Below, in pieces: positions 45,248 to 53,905 of a DNA stretch of 64,000 nucleotides. The stretch covers positions 496,001 through 560,000 of the forward strand of contig CAWHIF010000009.1 of the NCBI GenBank assembly GCA_963829235.1, in the 5' to 3' direction. Origin of the DNA: Bog-756 sp963829235 (lineage in GTDB: Bacteria; Actinomycetota; Acidimicrobiia; Acidimicrobiales; RAAP-2). The notes under the pieces were generated by a model that was given only the letters and a program-made list of their open reading frames with translations, was not told the DNA's origin and did not search any database. The position numbers were made by a program, and so were the translations under genes. Position 1 is the first letter of the stretch, and the number at the start of each line of letters is the position of its first letter.

Positions 45248-46924
45248 ATGTCAGATCGAATCGACCGACGCTCGTTCTTGGTCCGGGGGGCGGCCACCGG
45301 AGTGGGTATCGCCGCCATCGGCTCCTCGGGGGGGCTCCTGGCTGCCTGCAGCTCCGGTTCGGGCTCGACTTCTTCCACATCCACCGGCTCGCACCCCAAC
45401 GGCATCTCCACGGCCACCGCGAAGAAGGGCGGCCAGCTCGTCTTCGGGGTCGACGCCGAGGAGAAGGGATTCTCGACGACACAGGGGACCTTCGACGAGG
45501 TGGGCCTCCTCTACGCCCGCACGGTCTTCGACCCCCTCATGATCATCGCCAACGACGGCACCCCGCAGCCCTACCTGGCCCAGTCGGTCACCCACAACCC
45601 CGACTACACGGTGTGGACCATCACCCTGCGCCCCAACCTCGTCTTCCACAACGGCACGCCCTGTGACGCCACCGCCCTGGCCTCCAATTTCGAGCAGCAG
45701 CAGGCATCGGCTCTGACCGGTCCGGAGTTCACCAGCTTCAGCAACGTCGCGGTCACCAGCCCGCTCACCGTGACCGTCACCCTGAAGTCGCCGTGGGTGC
45801 CCTTCGACTACTACCTGGCCGGCGGTATCGGCGGACAGATCGCCTATGTGGCCGAGCCGGGCTGGCTGAAGTCCGGCAGCCAGACCAATCCCATCGGGAC
45901 CGGTCCCTTCGTCTATTCGGAGTGGATCCCGAACGACCACTTCACCGCGACCAAGAACCCGCACTACTGGCGACCCGGACTTCCCTACCTCGACAGCATC
46001 ACCTACAAGCCCATCCCCGATCCCGACCAGCTGTACGCCACCTTCCAGTCCGGCGGCGTCGACATCATGCACACCGATACCGCCAATATCACCAAGCAGC
46101 TGCGAGCCGACACGACCTACGGGTACATCGACGACTCGGTCCACATCGCCGGCGAACCGGACATGGGGTGTCTCCTGCTCAATCTGTCCAAGCCGCCCTT
46201 CAACAACCTCAAGGTGCGCCAGGCCACGGCCTATGCGATCAGCTCGGCCCAGTACGTGGCCATCATCGACGCCGGGGTCAACCCGACCTCGAACGGACCC
46301 TTCACCACCACGTCCCCCTACTACGCGTCGGACAGCCAATATCCGAAGTACGACCCGGCGAAGGCCACCCAACTGGTCAAGGAGGTCCAGCAGGAGACGG
46401 GCAAGCCGGTGACGGTCGCCCTCAACCACACGCCCGATCCACAGACCACGAAGATCGCGCAGTACCTGCAGCAGAAGCTCCAGACCGTCGGGATGACCGT
46501 CTCCCTCTCCCCGGTCCAGCAGGCCGACATCATCAGTACCGCCCTGCTCGGCACCTTCGAGGGCCAGCTGTGGCGGCAGTTCGGAGCGGTCGACCCGGAC
46601 CTCAACTACATCTTCTGGAGCCCGACCAACATCAACCCCGAGTTCTCCATCAACATGGCCCGCAACAACGATCCGAACATGGAGACCGCCTTGATCAAGG
46701 GGCGCGAGTCCTCGGTCCAGGCCGACCGGGTGGCGGCCTACCAGGAGGTGGACCGGTTGATGGGGACGGACATCCCGTACATCTGGTACGACCGGACGGT
46801 GTGGGCCATCGGGGCCCAACCCCAGGTCGAGAATTTCGCCAATCCGACCACTCCGGCCGGCGGCCAGGCCTTCGCGCTCATCCAAGGGGCGATCTGGCCC
46901 ACCCAGATCTGGCTCAACTCCTGA
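45248..46924 (+). CDS. ABC transporter solute-binding lipoprotein, family 5 (peptide type)
   Basis: The 558-residue product is a family 5 extracytoplasmic binding protein for peptides, nickel or oligosaccharides. The N-terminus has a twin-arginine motif (DRRSFLVRGAATG), a hydrophobic stretch and a lipobox (GLLAACSS), so it is probably exported folded by Tat and lipid-anchored. The family core starts GGQLVFGVDAEEKGF and contains YLAQSVTHNPDYTVWTITLR and NPIGTGPFVYSEW. KVRQATAYAISSAQYVAIID is the usual hinge-region helix. AAGGGGG precedes ATG 45248. No permease or ATPase gene is next to it, so it is an orphan component or works with a distant transporter. Confidence 0.9.
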   Translation: MSDRIDRRSFLVRGAATGVGIAAIGSSGGLLAACSSGSGSTSSTSTGSHPNGISTATAKKGGQLVFGVDAEEKGFSTTQGTFDEVGLLYARTVFDPLMIIANDGTPQPYLAQSVTHNPDYTVWTITLRPNLVFHNGTPCDATALASNFEQQQASALTGPEFTSFSNVAVTSPLTVTVTLKSPWVPFDYYLAGGIGGQIAYVAEPGWLKSGSQTNPIGTGPFVYSEWIPNDHFTATKNPHYWRPGLPYLDSITYKPIPDPDQLYATFQSGGVDIMHTDTANITKQLRADTTYGYIDDSVHIAGEPDMGCLLLNLSKPPFNNLKVRQATAYAISSAQYVAIIDAGVNPTSNGPFTTTSPYYASDSQYPKYDPAKATQLVKEVQQETGKPVTVALNHTPDPQTTKIAQYLQQKLQTVGMTVSLSPVQQADIISTALLGTFEGQLWRQFGAVDPDLNYIFWSPTNINPEFSINMARNNDPNMETALIKGRESSVQADRVAAYQEVDRLMGTDIPYIWYDRTVWAIGAQPQVENFANPTTPAGGQAFALIQGAIWPTQIWLNS

Positions 46925-46979
46925 CCTCCGGCGGCCGGCCTGCGCGGGGACGCCGGGCCGGCCGTGTCATGATCGGGCC

Positions 46980-47657
46980 ATGAGCCGCATCCTTGTGGTC
47001 GAGGACGACGAGCGAATCCGGTCGTCCATGCGCCTGGCGCTCGAGGACGAGGGGTACACCGTCGAGGACGTGGCCAGCGGCGAGGAGGCGCTGGCCCGCT
47101 TCAACGAGGAGCCCTTCGAGCTGGTGCTCATCGATCTGATGCTGCCCGGCGTCGACGGGTTCGAGACCTGCCGGGACCTGCGGCGCCACAGCACGGTGCC
47201 GGTCATCATGGTCACCGCGCGCTCGGATACCCACGACGTGGTCGCCGGTCTCGAGGCCGGCGCCGACGACTACGTGACCAAACCGTTCGTGGCCAAGGAG
47301 CTGGCCGCCCGGATCCGGGCACTCCTCCGTCGATCGCGTCCCGTCGACGCCGGCGACTCGGTGCTCACCTTCGGGAACGTGGAGATCGAGCCCGACGCCG
47401 GGGTCGTCCGCCGCAACGGCGAGGAGGTCCACTGCACCCGGACCGAATTCCGGTTGCTGTGCGAGCTGGCCGACCACCCCGGCAAGGTCCTCAGCCGCGA
47501 GCACCTCCTCGAGCGGGTCTGGGGCTACGACTACTTCGGCGATGGACGGCTGGTCGACGTCCATGTCCGCCGGTTGCGGACCAAGGTGGAGCCCGACCCG
47601 GCCAATCCCCGCTACATCCTCACCGTCCGGGGCATGGGCTACAAGCTGGCGGTCTGA
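46980..47657 (+). CDS. mtrA: OmpR/MtrA-type response regulator
   Basis: The 225-residue regulator has a receiver domain (ILVVEDDERIRSSMRLAL, phospho-acceptor Asp52 in LVLIDLMLPG, Lys in DDYVTKPF) and an OmpR winged helix (CTRTEFRLLCELADHPGKVL, VHVRRLRTKVEPDPANPRYI). Overall it resembles MtrA, which controls cell-wall and division genes in actinobacteria. The kinase gene follows after three bases and a GerMN lipoprotein gene after that, the mtrA-mtrB-lpqB order. The gene starts 55 bases after the binding-protein stop. Confidence 0.9.
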   Translation: MSRILVVEDDERIRSSMRLALEDEGYTVEDVASGEEALARFNEEPFELVLIDLMLPGVDGFETCRDLRRHSTVPVIMVTARSDTHDVVAGLEAGADDYVTKPFVAKELAARIRALLRRSRPVDAGDSVLTFGNVEIEPDAGVVRRNGEEVHCTRTEFRLLCELADHPGKVLSREHLLERVWGYDYFGDGRLVDVHVRRLRTKVEPDPANPRYILTVRGMGYKLAV

Positions 47658-47660
47658 GCG

Positions 47661-49217
47661 GTGGCCCCGGCCGAGTCCACCCCCGTGCCGGAGCCACCGC
47701 CCGGCGGGTCGGCCAACGGGCGTGCACCGGCAGGGCAGCGAGCGTCCCGGCGGGCCCACCGGACCCACCTCTCGGGAGGTCTCGGCCTCCGCGCCCGGGT
47801 GACGGCGACCTTCGCCATCGGTGCGCTGGCCCTGTCCACGATCATGGCCGGCATCACGTACTTCACGGCCAGACAGAGCTTCCTCAACGAACGGCAGACG
47901 ACCGATCAGCGCCAGGCGTTCGCCAACGCCTCACTGATCCAGAATTCGCTGCGCTCGCCGGGCATCAACGTCGACCAGCTGCTCGAGCAGGCGGACACGC
48001 TGCCCGGTTCGCGTTCGGTGCTTCGTAGCCGCGGTCAGTGGTACGCCACATCGATCTCGGTGGGGAAGAGCGCCATCCCCGACCAGGAGCGCACGCTGGT
48101 GCTGTCGGGAATACCGGCCTGGCAGCTCTTCTCGATCAGCGGTACGCCCCAGCTGATCATCGGGGTGCCGCTGCCCGATGTGCGCGCCGCCTACTACGAG
48201 GTCTTCTCCCTGGCTGAGCTCGAAGGCACGTTGCGGGCCCTGGCCTTCGCCCTGGCCGCCGCCGCCCTGGTCACCACCCTGGCCGGTGCCGCCCTCGGCC
48301 GCTGGGCCAGCGGACGCGCCCTTCGCCCGCTGGCCGGGGTGACCGAGGCGGCCGTGGCCATCGCCGGTGGCCAGCTGGACACCCGGGTCGAGGCCGGTGA
48401 CGACGTCGACCTCCAGGAGCTGGCCTCCGCCTTCAACCAGATGACCGCCAACCTGCAGGACCGGATCGAGCGGGAGGCCCGGTTCACTTCCGACGTGAGC
48501 CACGAGCTCCGCTCTCCGCTGACCACGATCCTGGCCACGGTGAGCGTGCTCGAGGGCCACCGGAACGAGCTGGGCCCGAGGGCTCGGAGCGCGCTGGACC
48601 TGCTCGACGGCGACCTCCAACGATTCAGGCGGATGGTCGACGATCTGTTGGAGATCTCCCGGTTCGACGCCGGTTCCGCCGAGCTCTCGCTCGACGAGGT
48701 CGACCCCGGGGAACTGGTGCGCCAGGCGGTGGCCGCCTCCGTCCCGAACGAGGAGGACGGGCATCGTGGCCCGGTGACCGTTCCGGTGTTGGTCTCCGCC
48801 GATGTCGAAGGCCTGCGGCTCCGCGTGGACAAGCGTCGCTTCGAGCGGGTGATGACCAACCTCTTCGACAACGCCGCGCTGTATGCCGGCGGTGTGACCC
48901 GGGTCCTCGTGGAACGTGATCCGCACGGTCCCGGTGGCACCCAGCCGCCGAGGTGCATCCGGGTCGTCGTGGAGGACCACGGACCGGGGATACCCGAGCA
49001 CGAACGCCACCATCTCTTCGAGCGCTTCTACCGGGGCGGCCGCGCCGGTCAGCGGGCCTCGAGCGAGGGCACCGGCCTCGGGCTGTCGCTGGTGGCCGAG
49101 CACGTGCGCCTCCACGGCGGTGCCGTGTGGATCGAGGACGCGCCGGGAGGCGGATCCCAGTTCATCGTGGAACTGCCGTTCGCCTCGGACGATGCTCCGT
49201 GGGGACGGGCTCCGTGA
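47661..49217 (+). CDS. mtrB: Sensor histidine kinase, MtrB-like
   Basis: The 518-residue kinase starts with GTG. After a 50-residue basic N-terminus come TM1 (FAIGALALSTIMAGITYF), an extracytoplasmic sensor domain of about 130 residues, and TM2 (ALAFALAAAALVTTLAGA). A HAMP domain follows, then the phospho-acceptor motif FTSDVSHELRSPLTTILA and the ATPase boxes NLFDNAALYAGG, EDHGPGIPEHERHHLFERF and GTGLGLSLVAEHV. All catalytic boxes are present. It should phosphorylate the regulator encoded just upstream. Confidence 0.92.
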   Translation: MAPAESTPVPEPPPGGSANGRAPAGQRASRRAHRTHLSGGLGLRARVTATFAIGALALSTIMAGITYFTARQSFLNERQTTDQRQAFANASLIQNSLRSPGINVDQLLEQADTLPGSRSVLRSRGQWYATSISVGKSAIPDQERTLVLSGIPAWQLFSISGTPQLIIGVPLPDVRAAYYEVFSLAELEGTLRALAFALAAAALVTTLAGAALGRWASGRALRPLAGVTEAAVAIAGGQLDTRVEAGDDVDLQELASAFNQMTANLQDRIEREARFTSDVSHELRSPLTTILATVSVLEGHRNELGPRARSALDLLDGDLQRFRRMVDDLLEISRFDAGSAELSLDEVDPGELVRQAVAASVPNEEDGHRGPVTVPVLVSADVEGLRLRVDKRRFERVMTNLFDNAALYAGGVTRVLVERDPHGPGGTQPPRCIRVVVEDHGPGIPEHERHHLFERFYRGGRAGQRASSEGTGLGLSLVAEHVRLHGGAVWIEDAPGGGSQFIVELPFASDDAPWGRAP

Positions 49218-49819
49218 GCGGCCGGGTCTTCCGGGGTCTGGCCGGCCTGCTCGTCCTGGTGGCCGTCGGGACGGCGGCATGTGGTATCCCGACCAACGGG
49301 ACGCCGACCGCCATCGCCAAGACGGACGTGCCCTTCCACCTCCTCAGCCCGGTCACCTCGACCACCCTGCACCCCGTCGTCAGGCCCGTCGTCGTGACGG
49401 TGCCGACCACCATCTACCTGGTGGAGCACGCCCAGCACGTCTACGCCGTGTCCCGCAACATACCCGTCCCGGCCACCCTCAGCGAGATCCTCGGAGCCCT
49501 GCTCGAAGGACCCACCGCGGCCGAATCGGAGGTCGGCCTCCAGAGCTTCCTGTCCGGGACCACCACCCGGGTCAGGGCCACCGTCTCCGGCGGCGTCGCC
49601 ACCGTCGACTTCTTTTCCGCCAATCCGGTCCAGGTGGTCGGGCCCGACCAGACCCTGGCCATCGCCCAGGTCGTCTTCACCGCCACCGAGCAGCCCGGCG
49701 TGACCGGCGTCGTCTTCAAGATCGACGGCCGACCCATCGATGTTCCGACAGCCAGCGGTGCCGAGGTGCCGGGGCCGGTGAAGCGGTCCTCGTATCAGCC
49801 GCAGGCCCCCCTGCCCTGA
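49214..49819 (+). CDS. GerMN-domain lipoprotein (short LpqB-like)
   Basis: GTG 49214 overlaps the kinase stop as GTGA. The 201-residue product has a signal peptide with a plausible lipobox ending in Cys (VAVGTAACGIP). The remainder is a GerMN domain: TTIYLVEHAQHVYAVSRNIP, LSEILGALLEGPTAAESEVG, VSGGVATVDFFS and QVVFTATEQPGVTGVVFKID. LpqB of mycobacteria, the partner of MtrB, has GerMN plus a propeller domain. Here only the GerMN part is present. It probably interacts with the kinase sensor domain outside the membrane. Confidence 0.82.
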   Translation: MSGRVFRGLAGLLVLVAVGTAACGIPTNGTPTAIAKTDVPFHLLSPVTSTTLHPVVRPVVVTVPTTIYLVEHAQHVYAVSRNIPVPATLSEILGALLEGPTAAESEVGLQSFLSGTTTRVRATVSGGVATVDFFSANPVQVVGPDQTLAIAQVVFTATEQPGVTGVVFKIDGRPIDVPTASGAEVPGPVKRSSYQPQAPLP

Positions 49820-49832
49820 CTGAAAGCCGACC

Positions 49833-50234
49833 TCAGGACGCGCCGGGCTCCATCCATTCGATCCGGGGGGCATCGAGCCAGAGATGCTCGAGGTCGTAGA
49901 ACTGACGGGCCTCGTCCAAGAACACGTGCACGAGGAAGTCGCCGTAGTCCATCAGCACCCAGCGGGCGTCGTCGAGTCCTTCCACCCGGACCGGCGGACG
50001 CCCATCCGAGGCCTTCACCCGGAGTTCCACCTCGTCGACGATCGACCGGACCTGGCGGACATTACGTCCGCTGGTGATCACGAACGCGTCGGTGAGACCG
50101 AGAAGCTCGCCCATGGCCAGGACGGCGGTGTCCTCACCGGATTTGGCGTCGGCGGCACGGGCCGCCACGATGCATGCTCCGGACACAGGTTGCTCATCGT
50201 CGGCGACGACCGGCGTGGCACTGATTGACGTCAA
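49833..50234 (-). CDS. rsfS: Ribosomal silencing factor RsfS (Iojap)
   Basis: RsfS binds L14 and blocks subunit joining under starvation. The domain CIVAARAADAKSGEDTAVLA, ITSGRNVRQVRSIVDEVELR and ARWVLMDYGDFLVHVFLDEA, ending FYDLEHLWLDAP, is complete. An excellent AAGGAGGT site lies five bases before TTG 50234, giving 133 residues. The same frame stays open upstream into a membrane-protein segment without a stop, so a fused 293-residue form is also possible. It lies downstream of nadD, as usual. Confidence 0.9.
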   Translation of the reverse strand: MTSISATPVVADDEQPVSGACIVAARAADAKSGEDTAVLAMGELLGLTDAFVITSGRNVRQVRSIVDEVELRVKASDGRPPVRVEGLDDARWVLMDYGDFLVHVFLDEARQFYDLEHLWLDAPRIEWMEPGAS

Positions 50235-50714
50235 CGGTGACCTCCTTGTGGCGCCGAGCGCGCCGAGGGTCTCGGTGGATTCGGTGACAAGAACGGCATG
50301 GTGAACGACGGGCGGCGATGAGACGGGGGCCGGCGGCGGGGTCACCACCAAAAGACTGGGCGAGCGGTCACGGGCCACGGCCACGATCACCAGGGTGACG
50401 GCCGTGCACACTGCGATCAGCAGGGCACAGCCTATCGAGATCCGGCGGCGTCGCTTCCGGGCGGCACGCAACTGCCGGCGGCCTTCGGTCCTCGGGTCGG
50501 CCCGACGATCGGGTTCAGGCCTGGTGTCGGGCTCGGGAGCCTCCTGCTCGTCGACCGGCACCGGAGGCTCGCCGGCCCCGAGGGCCTCGCTCGCCGGCCT
50601 GCTCCCCACATCCGCCTGGGCACCCGAAGGGCTCGCGGGCACGGTCTGGCGTCCGGGGTACGGGCGGAATGACTGTGCGGTGCCCGAATTCCTTGGCGTC
50701 ATCCCCACGGTCAT
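50235..50714 (-). CDS. Membrane protein segment in frame with rsfS, possibly a truncated LytR-type gene
   Basis: ATG 50714 overlaps the nadD stop region by four bases. The segment has about 85 disordered, charged residues (basic RRQLRAARKRRRRIS at the end), one transmembrane helix (IGCALLIAVCTAVTLVIVAV), then LLVVTPPPAPVSSPPVVHHA and VLVTESTETLGALG. Genes at this place between nadD and rsfS are often LytR-CpsA-Psr proteins, whose N-termini look similar, but the catalytic domain is absent. With no stop codon the frame runs into rsfS. It is either a truncated gene or the N-terminus of a membrane-tethered RsfS. Confidence 0.5.
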
Positions 50715-51310
50715 CTCCTCGTAGCGTACAGACCCCGCTGCTCAATGCAACGGATTACCGCGTCCGGCACCAGTCCGTCCACCGCCAGCCCTGCCTCGAG
50801 CCGTTCCCGCAGCTCGGTGCTCGAAACATCGAAGGGGGCCACCGGCACGGTGACCGCCCGCCAGCCCGGGGGGAGGAGGACCGGTGGCGCTCCGGGCCGG
50901 CCGACGACCGCCAGGGTGACCAGGTGGCGGAGGGTGGGCTCGTCCTTCCAGGTGGTGAGCCCGGCCACCACGTCCGACCCCACCACCAGGACCAGCTCGG
51001 CGGCGGGCAGCTCCCGCTGCAGTTGCCGGACGGTGTCGATCGTGTAGGTCGGGCCTCCCCGGTCGATCTCCATCCGACAGGGATCGAGGCCCGGCCACCC
51101 GCCGGCGGCCGCCTCGACCATGGCGAACCGGTCCTCGGCCGGAGTCAGCGTCCGTTGGCCTCCCTTCTGCCAGGGCTGGTTGGCCACCATCAGGAGCATC
51201 CGGTCGAGCCCGAGGGCAGTGCGCACGGCCTCCGCCACTTCGAGATGCGCGGTGTGGACCGGGTCGAAGGTCCCCCCGAATATCCCGATCCGGGCCGCCG
51301 CGTCCCCCAC
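50711..51310 (-). CDS. nadD: Nicotinate-nucleotide adenylyltransferase
   Basis: NadD joins nicotinate mononucleotide to AMP in NAD synthesis. The 199-residue product has IGIFGGTFDPVHTAHLEVAE (nucleotidyltransferase HxGH-type motif, here HTAH) and PTYTIDTVRQLQREL. The C-terminal SSTELRERLEAGL is the ISSTxIR motif. Length is normal. It begins two bases after the LLM oxidoreductase stop. Confidence 0.94.
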   Translation of the reverse strand: MGDAAARIGIFGGTFDPVHTAHLEVAEAVRTALGLDRMLLMVANQPWQKGGQRTLTPAEDRFAMVEAAAGGWPGLDPCRMEIDRGGPTYTIDTVRQLQRELPAAELVLVVGSDVVAGLTTWKDEPTLRHLVTLAVVGRPGAPPVLLPPGWRAVTVPVAPFDVSSTELRERLEAGLAVDGLVPDAVIRCIEQRGLYATRR

Positions 51311-51312
51311 CG

Positions 51313-52242
51313 CTAGGTCCCGGACAGTTCGGCCACCACCGGTGCGAACGCTTCCATCTCCGCCTCATGCACCACGAGGTAGGAGAAGCCGAACCGCTCC
51401 CGGCGCGCCCGCAGCACCTCGGCGATCTGGTCGGTGGACCCGATCATGGCGATCGGGGACCCTTCGACCTGCTCGGTCGTCAGCGAGAGCATGGCGGCCA
51501 GCTGGGCCACGGCCTCGTCCCGGTTGGGCACGATCTGCACGAGGAAGGTGAGGCACTGCAGCTCGAGGTCGTCGAACCGCTCGCCGGCCGCCTGGCGGAT
51601 CCACTCGATCCGCTGGTCGTAGTACTCGGCCGAGGTCGTCTCGAGGACCTCGGGGCCGATGTAGCCGGCGGCCAGGCTCGGGTTCACCCCGACGATGTCG
51701 GCCTCCCGGGCCGCGATACCGAGGACCCGCCTGCCGCCGCCGCCGATGATGACGGGCGGATGGGGGCGCTGCACCGGGGTCGGCGCACCGACCGCGCCGG
51801 CGACCTGGTAGTGCTGGCCGGAGAAGGTGGCCGCGCCCGCCGACCAGAGTGACTTCATCACCGTCAGGCTCTCGGCCATGCGGGAGATCCGGGTGCCGGC
51901 TGGGTCCTCCTCGAGGCCCGACTGCTCGTAGTCGGTGGTCATCCAACCCGCGCCGAGCCCGAACTCGACACGGCCACCTGAGAAGAGGTCCAGCGTGGCG
52001 ATCTCCTTGGCCAGCACGACCGGGTGCCGATAGTCGTTCCCGAACACGAGGGAGCCGACCCGGAGGGCGGAGGTCGCCTCGGCGGCCACGGTGAGGGCCA
52101 CCAACGGCCCGAACTGGTCCTCGAAGTGATCGGGGATGAACAGCGTCGAGTACCCGAGATCTTCGATCTTCCGGGCCGTGGCCCGCCATGCGGCTCCGGT
52201 TTCGGCCTTGGACAGCTGGACTCCGAATCGAAAGGGATGCAT
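51313..52242 (-). CDS. Luciferase-like (LLM class) F420-dependent oxidoreductase
   Basis: The 309-residue TIM-barrel enzyme starts RFGVQLSKAETGAAWRATAR and shows DLGYSTLFIPDHFEDQFGP, LFSGGRVEFGLGAGWMTTDY and PVQRPHPPVIIGGGGRRVLG, the hallmarks of the LLM F420 group. These enzymes use coenzyme F420, common in actinobacteria and Acidimicrobiia, on unknown substrates. Placement upstream of nadD with only two bases between suggests co-transcription. It is divergent from aroG with under 40 bases between starts. Confidence 0.87.
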   Translation of the reverse strand: MHPFRFGVQLSKAETGAAWRATARKIEDLGYSTLFIPDHFEDQFGPLVALTVAAEATSALRVGSLVFGNDYRHPVVLAKEIATLDLFSGGRVEFGLGAGWMTTDYEQSGLEEDPAGTRISRMAESLTVMKSLWSAGAATFSGQHYQVAGAVGAPTPVQRPHPPVIIGGGGRRVLGIAAREADIVGVNPSLAAGYIGPEVLETTSAEYYDQRIEWIRQAAGERFDDLELQCLTFLVQIVPNRDEAVAQLAAMLSLTTEQVEGSPIAMIGSTDQIAEVLRARRERFGFSYLVVHEAEMEAFAPVVAELSGT

Positions 52243-52279
52243 GTTCCGAGCCTACGTCCGAAGGCTTTACGCTGGTGGC

Positions 52280-53638
52280 GTGGCCCCCCGACCCGTACCC
52301 GCCTCGTGGACTCCCGACACCTGGAGGTCGAAGCCGGCCGCGCAACAACCGGTGTGGCCCGACGAGGCCGAGCTCAAGCGGGTCCACGCCCGTCTGAGCA
52401 GTCTTCCCCCGCTCGTCTTCGCGGGCGAGGCCCGGCACCTGACCCGCGCCCTCGGGGAGGCGGCCGACGGTCGGGCCTTCCTGTTACAGGCGGGCGACTG
52501 CGCCGAGTCGTTCACCGAGTTCAGCGCCGACTCCATCAGGGACAAGCTGAAGGTGATCCTCCAGATGGCCGTTGTGCTCACCTACGGCGCCGGGGTGCCG
52601 GTGGTCAAAGTGGGCCGGATCGCCGGGCAGTTCGCCAAGCCGCGGAGCTCCCCCACCGAGACCGTCGGCGACCAGGTCATCGACTCGTTCCGCGGGCACA
52701 TGGTCAACGACGACCTGCCCGAGCGCGCCGCGCGCATCCCTGATCCGGCCCGGCTCGTGGCCGCCTACCACCAGTCCGTCTCGACGCTCAATCTGCTCCG
52801 GGCCTTCACCAAGGGCGGCTTCGCCGATCTGAGCCAGGTCCATGCGTGGAACCAGCAATTCGTGGCGTCCTCCACCGAGGGACAGCAATTCGAGGACATC
52901 GCCGTGGGTATCGACCGGGCGCTCCGGTTCATGGCCGCCTGCGGCATCAACCTCACCGCCGAGGACAGCCTGCACGAGGTCGACTTCTGGACCAGTCACG
53001 AGGCGCTCATCCTCGACTACGAGGAGGCCCTGACCCGACGCGACTCGCTCACCGAGGAGTGGTACGACTGCTCGGCCCACATGCTGTGGGTGGGCGAACG
53101 CACCCGTCAGTTGTCGGGTGCCCACTGCGAGTTCCTGTCGGGGATCTGCAACCCGATCGGGTCGAAGATCGGTCCGGATGCCGCCCCCGACGAGGTGGTC
53201 GCCCTGTGCGAGCGCCTCAATCCGGAACGGGTACCGGGGCGGCTCACCCTGATCACGAGGCTGGGCGTCGACGCCATCGATTCGGGCCTGCCGCCGCTGC
53301 TGCGTGCCGTCAGGGACGAGGGGCACCCGGTGGTGTGGGTCTGCGATCCCATGCACGGCAACACCTTCACCGCCGACGGCGGCCAGAAGACCAGGAAATT
53401 CGACGACATCATCGGTGAGCTCAAGGGGTTCTTCCGGGCCCACCGCGAGGTCGGGACCTGGCCCGGAGGCGTGCACGTGGAGCTCACCGGCGACGATGTG
53501 ACCGAGTGCCTCGGAGGGGTGGAGGACATCGTGGAGGCCGAGCTGCACCAGCGGTACACGACCACCTGCGATCCACGGCTCAACGCCCGCCAGTCCCTCG
53601 ACCTGGCGTTCGCCGTCGCCGAGCTGCTGCGAGGCTGA
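52280..53638 (+). CDS. aroG: Class II DAHP synthase
   Basis: The 452-residue enzyme makes DAHP, the first step of the shikimate pathway. KPAAQQPVWPDEAELKRV, FLLQAGDCAESFTEFS, VVKVGRIAGQFAKPRSSPTE and VCDPMHGNTFTADGGQKTRK are signatures of the plant/actinobacterial class II. GTG 52280 is chosen because the family starts a little before WTPDTWRSKPAAQQP; an ATG at 52241 would overlap the divergent gene. TACGCT at 52269-52274 could be a -10 box, with transcription starting at the GTG itself (leaderless). The 3' end is repeated downstream. Confidence 0.93.
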   Translation: MAPRPVPASWTPDTWRSKPAAQQPVWPDEAELKRVHARLSSLPPLVFAGEARHLTRALGEAADGRAFLLQAGDCAESFTEFSADSIRDKLKVILQMAVVLTYGAGVPVVKVGRIAGQFAKPRSSPTETVGDQVIDSFRGHMVNDDLPERAARIPDPARLVAAYHQSVSTLNLLRAFTKGGFADLSQVHAWNQQFVASSTEGQQFEDIAVGIDRALRFMAACGINLTAEDSLHEVDFWTSHEALILDYEEALTRRDSLTEEWYDCSAHMLWVGERTRQLSGAHCEFLSGICNPIGSKIGPDAAPDEVVALCERLNPERVPGRLTLITRLGVDAIDSGLPPLLRAVRDEGHPVVWVCDPMHGNTFTADGGQKTRKFDDIIGELKGFFRAHREVGTWPGGVHVELTGDDVTECLGGVEDIVEAELHQRYTTTCDPRLNARQSLDLAFAVAELLRG

Positions 53639-53740
53639 CCGGGGTCGTCGCCGAGCTGCTGCGAGGCTGACCGGGGTCGTCGCCGAGCTGCTGCGAGGCT
53701 GACCGGGGTCGTCGCCGAGCTGCTGCGAGGCTGACCAGGG
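53613..53740 (+). repeat. Tandem repeat of 32 bases copied from the aroG 3' end
   Basis: The last codons of aroG (VAELLRG and stop) and the bases after it are repeated head to tail. Copies lie at 53613-53644 (inside and after the gene), 53645-53676, 53677-53708 and 53709-53736, followed by a degenerate fifth start (AGGGTCGTTGACC). The copies are identical over 28 or more bases, so duplication is recent or still active. Each copy keeps a TGA. Confidence 0.92.
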
Positions 53741-53905
53741 TCGTTGACCGCTCGGCCCCGGCGGGCGAGAATGGCCCCGCCCAGGTGAGCTGGCGAAATG
53801 GCAGGGCCGTTGTCGAGCGGCGCCGCCGAACCGGGCCCCGGGAGCGCCACGCAATCCGATTGCACGCATCCAATTGCACGCACCAATTGATGGAGATTGT
53901 TCACC

